Assembly: GCA_025345505.1 (NCBI GenBank)
Contig: JANVCC010000011.1
Location: forward strand, 60,055-124,054
Direction of reading: 5' to 3'
Length of the DNA stretch: 64,000 nt
Origin: Todiramphus chloris collaris
Taxonomy: Eukaryota; Chordata; Aves; Coraciiformes; Alcedinidae
The translations under genes and the position numbers were made by a program. The notes beneath the pieces were generated by a model that saw only the letters and a list, made by a program, of their open reading frames with translations, searched no databases and was not told the origin of the DNA. Each line of letters opens with the position of its first letter. Within the stretch, counting starts at the first letter, position 1. Below, one piece after another: positions 56,135-64,000 of this stretch.

Positions 56135-57610
56135 CTGGCACAGGAAGAATAATGAGGTTAAAATAGCAGCTCTTTTCTCATCTGCGGCTTTTCCCCCAGC
56201 TCTTGTCTCCTTATGTCTCCGGGAGCAAAACTGGATTGGGATTCACCCTCGTTGGCCCTTGTTATTTTTGGGGGGGGGGGATGAGTCAAGCGCATGGGTT
56301 AATCGGGGTTAGACACAGAATTTCATCATCTAGGAAACATTGCGAAGGCAGGGAGGAGGAACTCCGGCCACCTTTCTTTCTGCCTTTAATCTCATCGGGA
56401 TTTAGGGATTATCATCCCACAGAGGTAAGTGGAGAAATCCGGGCCATGTCTGAAAACAGGCAGTAACTCCCCACAGCCCCAGTAACTTTCCACGGCAAAT
56501 GACAGCCACGCTTGTTTATTTTCCCTGCCTGGATGGAAATTAGTCGTTAATAAGGCCATGAAGTCATTGCTCCCCGGGTCCCCAAGCAGAGTCAACACCC
56601 CCGGGCCAGGCAGGAGCTGTTCCCCACCCATGCACCCCCAGTCAACCAGGGACCCCAGGATGGCCTCCAGACCTGCCTGGCTGGGTCCTCTCCTGGTTTT
56701 GGGGCACACTGAGGCACAGGCCGCCCAGCCAGTTCCTTTATGCCTCAGTACCTCTGGTACCCAGTGCCCAAATCCCTGGATATTCACATCCCTCTGGCAT
56801 CTGTATCACCTGGCACCTGTCTCCCCTGGTACCCACATGTCTCTGGTACCTGCAGCCCCTGGCAGCCCTATCCCCCTGGCATCCACATCCCCCAGAAATC
56901 ATAGCCTGTGGCACCCTCATTCTCCTGTACTCGCAGCCCCCAGGTACCCCCATCCCTCTGTACTCACAACCTCATGGCACATTCATCCCCCTGTATTTCC
57001 ATCTCCCTGGTATCCACAGCTAGTGCTCTCACCCCACGTTGCTTGGTACTCACAACACCTGGCATCTTTTTCCCCCTGTATCTTCACATTTTGGGGTACC
57101 CCCTTTCTGCATCTCTCTGATACCCACAGCTCTCAGTACTGGCACCTTGGTATCTCCAGTACTCACATTCCCAGTATTACCATTCGCTGGTCTCCCCCAT
57201 CCCCTGGTACCCCCCATCTCTGGTAGCTGCACCCTCCTGCTTCCCCCCATCCCTGATACTCTCATCCCTCAGTTCTGATACCCCTTGGCAACCCTGTCCC
57301 CTGATACTCAAATTCTTGGTTCCCCCCCCCAACCCCAGTACCCACATCCCTCGGTACTGGCACCCTCCGGTACCCCCATCCCTTGGTCCTCATATCCCTT
57401 AGTGCTTGGCACCTCCTGGTACCCCCATCCCCGGTACCCCCATCCCTCAGTACCGGCATCCCCGGTATCCCCATCCTCTGGTACCTGCATCCTTGGTCCC
57501 CTCTTTCCCTGGTACCCTTTGTACCCGGTCCCCTCTGTGCTCCCCCCCACCCCCCCGCAGGAACCTTTCCCCAAACCCCCCCCCCCGGAGCCGCCCCCCA
57601 CATCCCTCAC
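56135..57610 (-). other. PLEKHB1 first intron
   Basis: 1.5 kb between the noncoding exon and the first coding exon. More than half is the minisatellite at 56745-57540. Confidence 0.75.
56745..57540. repeat. Degenerate 16-17-bp minisatellite beside the PLEKHB1 promoter
   Basis: About 48 copies of a unit like TACCCNCATCCCTCGG or TACCCNCATCCCCTGG over roughly 800 bp. Unit length wobbles (mostly 15-18 bp), and TGG/CGG/CAG precede the next TAC. It explains the long open frames on both strands here. Confidence 0.85.
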
Positions 57611-57745
57611 CGGGAGGAGGAGGAGGCGGAGGCGGCGGCGCGGCAGGTCCCCGCTGCGGGCAGAGCTGCGCTCCGCTCCCGCTCCCGCTGCCCGGCCCTG
57701 CCCGCTGCTGCCCTCCCGCACGGCCCGCCGGGAGCTGTAGTCCGG
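57611..57745 (-). promoter_or_regulatory. PLEKHB1: PLEKHB1 promoter and noncoding first exon
   Basis: GC-rich block with CpGs. On the minus strand it ends in CTCCTCCCG followed by GTGAGG, a good donor at 57610. A ZNF143/Staf-like element (ACTACAGCTCCC on the minus strand, 57722-57741) lies at the expected transcription start. No TATA box. The start site itself is inferred. Confidence 0.65.
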
Positions 57746-59964
57746 TGCTGGCGGGATCGGCTGGCTAGAAGCATCCGCAGGTGCTGGCCAGAGGGGAAAA
57801 CCTCACTTTCTAGTAACCTACTCCAAAAAGAACCAGATGGCCGGCGCTGGCGTGGCTGGGATGCTGCTGGGCTGGTGCTACCAGTGATGCTTGTGGGTTG
57901 ACCTCCTGAGAAGTCAGGATCCAGCAGCTCCCAAAGTCCCACTTTCCCTCTAGAGCTCTCCCTTTTTCTTCCAAAGGTGGAGCTGCTGCACGGCTGGGAC
58001 ATCAAGGGGGTCCAGAGCACAACTATGGGGGCTGTAAGTGACCCATGCACTGGTGGCAGTGGTGTGAGCAGCTTTGGGAGCACTCAACCCAAACACGAGC
58101 CCCAAAGCCGTGCCCAGGGCGTCAAGGCCTGGGAGTCTCCTGCCCCACACAGAGGTGAGATGGGGAGATGAGATGTTTGAGGGATGCAGGACCTTCCTCT
58201 GGTGCGAGGGATGGGTCCAAGGAGGTGTTTAATACCACAACAGGATCTTGCTGGGGGTGAGCACCAGGCTCACACCACTGACAGGAGCATACATCAGTAA
58301 CAACACAAATTTTAAGCATCTAAGTGCTCGTCTGAATTGAATCTCTGAGTGGAGTCAGTTATCCTGTGGGTTAAAAGCAAGGTCTGACCTGACTCCTGCT
58401 GGAGGTAAGAATGAAACTATTATCAGCTCTGGAGACAGATGGGCTTAAGTCTCCCGTGCTCAAAGGAAAAGCTTCTGGAGTTGTTGCTGACCATATTGGA
58501 ACCCTTGGCTCTGCTCAAGACATCCGAGGCTTGGCAAACCTGTTGGGAAAAAAAAAAAACCCCAACAAACACAGGAGGTTAAGAGCAGAGGGGAGCCTGG
58601 GATACACTCCTGTGCCGGGCTGGCTGCCGGCAGAGACACGGTCCACGGTGCCCAGCCAGATTTGGAAATCACAGACTGTGGGGAAACTGGGAGGGCAAAT
58701 TACTCAGGGAGATCAGGAGCCAAGAATCATCCAACCACTCCTACCCACTCCCCTTCTTCCGTGAAGCAAGGGCCAGTCAGGAATAGCTGTATGTTCTATA
58801 TCTGTATATCCATGCGCAGATGTGGGGTGTGCCCGGGCAAACGCGGCGTGTTGCCTGCAGCAGGCAGGATTTGGACGTGGGCAAGGATGTGTTTCTATCA
58901 AGCCAAGCCTGAGGTGGGAGCCCGGAGCCTCTCCCAAAGCCTTATTTTTGCTGCTGGGGGAAGGAAATGGTACATTTCCTACAGCTCTGCTTGCTCCCTG
59001 GAAACCATCAGGCCTGAGACAACTTGGGAAGCGCGTTCGCCAGTGGCTGGCTGGCGTTACTCAGCTTAAAATACGAGCCAGGTTATTTATAATCAAGGCC
59101 GGCCTGATAATAAAAATGTTTATCAAGCACATGGCAGCCCTTCATAGAGAAACCCCTCAGCTATTCCAGCAGGCTTTTCAATGTAAAGCCCTTTTCCCTC
59201 CCCTCCCTCCCGTTCTGGCTTTACTGTGGGGAACGGCAGAAGGAAATAAATTAATCCAGCAGCACACGGGTCAATTAGGAAGGAGTTAAACTGAGATCAC
59301 CCCATCAGCCGGGGCACAGCGCAGCCCGCGCGGCCCTCCACGCTGCTTATTGGGCTGCGAAACAGCCCGGTCACCCTAAATATTTCAGAGGCATGCTATT
59401 TGGAAATCAGGGGTTGAGGCAGATACTTTGTTCTGAGATGAATTACAAAAAAAGCTCCTTTAGGAAGAAATTTGGTTGGAAATTTCGATTTACTCTGGGC
59501 TACCCACCGCTGTTGGGCTGCCCCTCTGTAGGTCGACATCTGCCATAGTTGGGTGTAAACTATTCTCAAAGCTTTTCTGAGGTGTTATCGTGAGCTCTGC
59601 CATGGGGCTGGCATAATTTGTCTCCTTGACAGCAAAAGGACATGCTGCTGAGTGAAATAAATAGATGCTCTGTTTAAAATGGCAGCGCGTTTTCATGGGG
59701 TGCAAAATGCAGAGCGCTGCACTGATGGGTTCCGCTTGGCTGCAGTCCCTGGCCGGCTGGCAGATAAGACATCAAGTTTATTCCAAGAAGGAAAAGTGGG
59801 AAACAACAACAAAATAAAGAACAGAAATAAAACACCCCAGGGAGGAAACGTCAGCGCAGCGCATGTGTTTGTGACAGACGGGCGGAAATGGCAGGAGGAT
59901 GGGATTGCAAACTGGGAGAGGTACCATTAAAACTGAGTGGTGCAAGTGACATGTCTGAGGGACA

Positions 59965-60789
59965 GGATCCATCCAGAGTGATGTGGACAAGCTGGAGAAG
60001 TGGGCCTCTGTAAACTTCCTGGGGTTCAACAAGGCCAAGTGCAAGGTCCTGAACATGGGTCAGGGCAACCTCTGGTATCAGTCCAGGCTGGGGGATGAAG
60101 GGGTGCAGAGCAGCCCATGGAGAAGGACTTGGGGGAGCTGGGGAGTGAAAGGCTGGATGTGAGCCGGCAGCACATGCGCACTCACAGCCCCAAAGCCAAT
60201 GGCATCCTGAGCTGCATCCAGAGAAACGTCAGGGAGGGGATTCTGCCCCTCTGCTCTGCTCTGGGGAGACCCCCCTGCAGTGCTGGGTCCAGCTCTGGAG
60301 TCCTCAGCACAGGAGAGACAGGGACCTGTTGGAGCGGGGCCAGAGGAGGCCACAGCAATGCTGGGAGGGCTGGAACCCCTCTGCTGGGAGGCCAGGCTGA
60401 GAGAGCTGGGGTTGTTCAGCCTGGAGAAGAGAAGGCTCAGGGGAGACCTTCTTGTGGCCTTTCAGTACTCCAAGGCACCTGTCAGAAAGATGGAGACAGC
60501 CTTTTGAGCAGGGCCTGTTGTGACAGGACAAGGGGTGATGGTTTTAAACTAAAAGAGGGAGATTCAGGCCACAGAGAAGGAAGAAATTTTTTATGCTGAG
60601 GGTGGTGAGACCCTGTCCCAGGTTGCCCAGAGAGGTGGTCGATGCCCCATCCCTGGAACCATTCCAGGTGAGGTTGGCTGGGGCTGTGAGCAACCTGCTC
60701 TAGTTGCAGATGTCCCTGCTCCCTGCAGGGGGGTGGGACTGGATGAGCTTGAAAGGTCCCTCCCAACCCAAACCATTCCATGATTTTGT
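59965..60789 (+). mobile_element. CR1 LINE, 5'-truncated
   Basis: About 0.82 kb ending CCCAAACCATTCCATGA. Includes the invariant block (60236-60419). Its 3' part closely resembles the copy at 5170. Confidence 0.92.
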
Positions 60790-61776
60790 GAAAGGGTGTA
60801 AAAAATTAATATGAAACCTTTTAAAAGGGGCCAGCAGCACCCACCAATGCATGTGGCTACGAGGTGTGTGCAGACTGCATCTCCACAGCTCAGTACCTCT
60901 GTTTTATGGCAGGAAAATGTTATTTTGGGAAAGTACTTGTATCTGGGAGAAGAATAATTAAATTTTTATGGGTCTTCACCCTGGGAAACGATGGCCTGGG
61001 AGAGCTGTGAAACCCATGTCAAAGGAAATATTTGTCCTGGCATGTTTCTCCAGCAGGTTGGAGGATGCTGGTGCCACCCATGGGACATGTACAGTAAAAG
61101 GAGCCTCCTGTGAGACCTGGGGGCTCTTCCATCACCCACCATGGAGGTTTTATCTTCTCTATGTGGCCTTCCCCAGATTCAAGCACAGGGACACTGAGAC
61201 TGAACCCCCAGAGCTTCTGCCTATCTGCCTCCACAGCAGCAGTAGCCATGGGAGACCCTCTGTGGGAGATGCTGGATTCCTGTGTCATGTGAGACATGGG
61301 AAGAGTTTCAAAAATCCTTTGTTTCATACCCAAAACCCAAGGCTTTGGCTAGGACAAGGGAAATCTCCACCACGCACTGAACCTCTGCTCCGTGACAGCT
61401 TCTCGATGTAACGACCCCTCGGGGGATTTTTCAATCCATGGAGAGAGCCCAGATGGAGGAAAATCTGTAAGTTTCAGTCTCTGCTCTGAATTGCATCTGA
61501 TTGCTACCGAAAATGGAGGGAAATCCGTGATTTGGCTCCCCTGAGCCAGGGGCTGAAGCTGTTCCCTTGTCGCATCCTCTCTCTTGTTCCACCTGTTCAG
61601 CTTTGCTGGCTGGAAATAACCTCCTGGCTCCTCAGCTCACTATTTCCACCCAGTGTCACCAAGATTCATACCATCTCACAAAAAAAAAACCACCCCACCA
61701 GTTCACAAACAAATAAATACACCAAGCCCCACAAATCCTGTGTCGGCATCAATTTCTTACCCAGAGAAAACATTTC

Positions 61777-62675
61777 CATAGAATGACAGAATGGTTTGGG
61801 TGGGAAGGAACATTTCAAGCTCATCCAGTCCAAACCCCTTGCAGGGAGCAGGAACATCTGCAGCTAGAGCAGGTTGCTCAGAGCCCCAGCCAACCTCACC
61901 TGGAATGTTTCCAGGGATGGGACATCAACCACCTTTCTGGGCAACTTGGGACAGGGTCTCACCACCCTCAGTGTCAACAATTTCTTCCTTCTCTCTGGTC
62001 TAAATCTCCCTCTTTTAGTTTAAAACCATCACCCCTTGTCCTGTCACAACAGGCCCTGATAAAAAGTCTGTCCCCACCTTTCTTACAGGTCCCTTGGAGT
62101 AGTGAAAGGCCACAAGAAGGTCTCCCTGGAGCCTTCTCTTCTCCAGGCTGAACAACCCCAACTCTCCCAGCCTGGCCTCCCAGCAGAGGGGTTCCAGCCC
62201 TCCCAGCATTGCTGTGGCCTCCTCTGGCCCCGCTCCAACAGGTCCCTGTCTCTCCTGTGCTGAGGACTCCAGAGCTGGACCCAGCACTGCAGGGGGGTCT
62301 CCCCAGAGCAGAGCAGAGGGGCAGAATCCCCTCCCTGACCTGCTGCCCACGCTGCTCTGGATGTAGCCCAGGATGCCATTGGCTTCTGGGTTGTGAGTGT
62401 ATGTTGCCAGGTCATGTCCAGCTTTTCACCCCCCAGCTCCCTCAAGTCCTTGTCCACAGGGCTGCTCTGCATCCTTTCACATCCAGCCTGGACTGATTCT
62501 TGCACTCAGCCTTCTTGAACTTCATGAGGTTCACAGTGGCCTTATTCTCCAGCTTGTCCAGGTCCCTCTGGATGGATGCTGTCCCTTCAGTGTGTCAACT
62601 GCACCACACAGTTTGGTGTTGTCTGCAAACTTGCTCAGAGTGCCTGCAATCTCACTGCCCATGTTGCTGACAATA
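61777..62675 (-). mobile_element. CR1 LINE, 5'-truncated
   Basis: About 0.9 kb, beginning CATAGAATGACAGAATGGTT on +. Includes the invariant block (62148-62331) with two substitutions. Confidence 0.92.
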
Positions 62676-62969
62676 ATTTATCTGCGTGGAAGGTTTCCTG
62701 CATTGGAAATTAGAGCTTTCTTTTGCATTCCTGGAGAAAGGTGCTTTCCCCATCTCTGGGCCACAGGGGGTCAGCAGCTGCCTTCCCCAAATACTGAGGG
62801 GGTGGCTTCCCTCCCAGGCACCCCCCTGCGATGCTGGAGGAAAGGGTCTCGACAGTGAAGGGGTGAAGGGAGAAGGGGCAGGCTTGGATCTGTGCCAGTG
62901 CTAGAGAGGAGGAGCAGGAACGATTTTTTGGGGGGGTGCAATAGAATGGGCTGTTTGTTGGTGCGGAAG

Positions 62970-63185
62970 GGGGTGAACCAAGGGAGAACTTCTTTGCTGT
63001 GAGGGTGCCAGAGCCTGGCCCAGGCTGCCCAGAGAGGCTGTGGAGTCTCCTTCTCTGGAGAGATTCCAAACCCCCCTGGACAATGCGATCCTGGGCAGCC
63101 TGCTGTGGGTGACCCTGCTGGGGCAGGGGGGTTGGATGAGATGATCTCCAGAGGTCCCCCCAGCCCGCACTCTGCTGGGATTCCG
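62970..63185 (+). mobile_element. CR1 3'-end fragment
   Basis: GTGCCAGAGCCTGGCCCAGG, then GGTTGGATGAGATGATCTCC, ending GGGATTCCGTGGG. It directly abuts the CpG island. Confidence 0.82.
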
Positions 63186-63447
63186 TGGGGGTTTGGGTGT
63201 GAGGAGAGAGGACAGGGCAACGCCAGGCCTCAGCGGGAGGTGCCGGTGGGGGACACGCAAGGCCGGTCCCCGGAGCTCTCTCTTCCTCTCCCACGGCGAG
63301 CCCGGCTGCTGTCGGCCCGCAACCCTGCACTCGGTCAATGGGCCGGTGGACCGGAGACCAGGCCCCAGGGCCCCATCAGGCCCCGCCCGGCAAGGCCCGG
63401 TGCAAGAATCCCCGCCGAGGCCTGCGCTAGCGCTTCGGCCCGCTTAG

Positions 63448-63707
63448 ACTACATCTCCTATCGTGCCCTGCGCCGACTACGGCTCCCGCCATGCCTTGCG
63501 CCCCAGCCCTCGCACGGCCCCCGGCCCGTACTACGGCTCCCAGCACCCTCCGCAAGGGCACTACAGCTCCCAGAGTGCCCCGTGCCCGCCGAGGCCCTGT
63601 CTCCCCTCCCAGCCCGCCGTCTGGACTACCTTACCCAGCGTGCCCCGCGGCGGGCGTCCGACTACGAGCAGTGGCGGCTGGGCGCGCGGCATTCTGGGAG
63701 CGGTAGT
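63448..63707 (+). promoter_or_regulatory. Cluster of six ZNF143/Staf-type (SBS) elements
   Basis: 20-bp elements begin at 63448, 63476, 63530, 63560 and 63625 on + and lie at 63688-63707 on -. Compared with the known consensus ACTACAAYTCCCAGMATGC they have 4, 4, 4, 2, 4 and 2 mismatches. All keep ACTAC and most keep CTCCCA. Such sites bind ZNF143/ZNF76 and position RNA polymerase II at CpG promoters. Confidence 0.65.
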
Positions 63708-63799
63708 TCCGGCGGCGCCTGTAACGGTCCCGCTGGTGGTAGTCGGCCCCCCCCCTCCCCCTTCACCCCCCCCTTCACCCCCCCTCCCGCCCGCCCGCC

Positions 63800-63950
63800 G
63801 CCGCCGCCGCCCCCTCCCCCACCGGCTGGCGGCTGCGGGCAGAGGCAGAAGCCGCGGAGCAGGCAGCGGGAGGAGGGGGAGCGTGTTGCCGCTGCCGCCG
63901 TCGCACCGGCACAGGGGACGCCGTCGCCACCGCCGCCCGAGCAGCCGCAG
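63800..63950 (+). other. Noncoding first exon (5' boundary unknown), probably FAM168A
   Basis: GC-rich leader with CCG repeats ending at a consensus donor (CCGCAG followed by GTGAGGCGGG). The donor is clear; the start is a guess. No convincing coding frame. FAM168A in mammals also has a noncoding first exon at a CpG island. Confidence 0.45.
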
Positions 63951-64000
63951 GTGAGGCGGGGAAGGGGGGGATCCCCAGAGGGCGGCCGCTGAGGGGGGGG

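Larger units (their letters stand above)
57746..63190. other. Intergenic region between PLEKHB1 and the next promoter
   Basis: About 5.4 kb between two divergent promoters. It contains three CR1 copies (+ at 59965-60789, - at 61777-62675, + at 62970-63185). No exon was recognised. Confidence 0.75.
63190..64000 (+). promoter_or_regulatory. CpG island promoter, probably FAM168A
   Basis: Dense CpGs, a cluster of six ACTAC-type elements (63448-63707), C-rich and (CCG)n tracts (63750-63830) and a leader ending in GAGCAGCCGCAG before donor GTGAGG at 63951. No TATA box. Gene identity is inferred from conserved vertebrate order (RAB6A, PLEKHB1, FAM168A) and orientation (divergent from PLEKHB1). No coding sequence of FAM168A is present. 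The window ends 50 nt into the intron. Confidence 0.6.

Noticed and set aside
56558-57226. 222-codon open frame on + and long minus-strand frames in the same place
   Set aside because: They are translations of the 16-17-bp minisatellite.
63105-63992. 295-codon open frame on + over the CpG island
   Set aside because: It starts inside a CR1 fragment and runs through promoter motifs and CCG/C-rich tracts. Long open frames are expected in such GC-rich DNA.

Overview
This is vertebrate nuclear DNA, almost certainly from a bird. The genes are split by spliced introns. The only interspersed repeat family I recognise is CR1, the typical avian/reptilian LINE, with 3' ends reading ...AACCATTCTATGA. 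I count 17 CR1 copies or fragments, roughly 9.6 kb by my boundaries (about 15% of the window). That is high for a bird and would fit a CR1-rich lineage such as woodpeckers and relatives, but the species is not decided by this window.

Layout. Positions 1-42054 (+) carry RAB6A from within intron 1 to its stop codon: exons 2, 3, the duplicated pair 4a/4b, 5, 6, 7 and 8. Exon 1 (residues 1-23 and the first base of codon 24) lies upstream of the window. The 3'UTR probably continues to about 45.3 kb. Positions 45.3-50.8 kb are intergenic, between the convergent 3' ends of two genes. Positions 50.8-57.7 kb (-) carry a complete PLEKHB1 (evectin-1) gene: six coding exons that sum to exactly 576 nt (191 aa plus stop), a 5' noncoding exon in a GC-rich promoter and a 3'UTR. 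Positions 57.8-63.2 kb are intergenic with CR1 copies. Positions 63.2-64.0 kb are a CpG island ending in a spliced, GC-rich leader exon on the + strand. From the known vertebrate gene order RAB6A - PLEKHB1 - FAM168A this is most likely the FAM168A promoter.

Base composition changes along the window. The RAB6A introns are AT-leaning, while the PLEKHB1 side is GC-rich with long G/C homopolymers and minisatellites.

Biology. RAB6A encodes the Golgi Rab GTPase. PLEKHB1 encodes a small PH-domain protein with a C-terminal membrane tail. Both belong to post-Golgi membrane traffic, but nothing in the sequence shows co-regulation. Points most worth checking: the RAB6A/RAB6A' mutually exclusive exons 67 nt apart, bracketed by two TGCATG (RBFOX) motifs; a 184-bp block that is nearly invariant in five CR1 copies whose flanks have diverged, and that is exactly what is missing at the only assembly gap; a cluster of six ZNF143/Staf-like ACTAC...CCCA...GC sites in the CpG island, with a seventh in the PLEKHB1 promoter; and a roughly 800-bp, 16-17-bp-period minisatellite next to the PLEKHB1 promoter.
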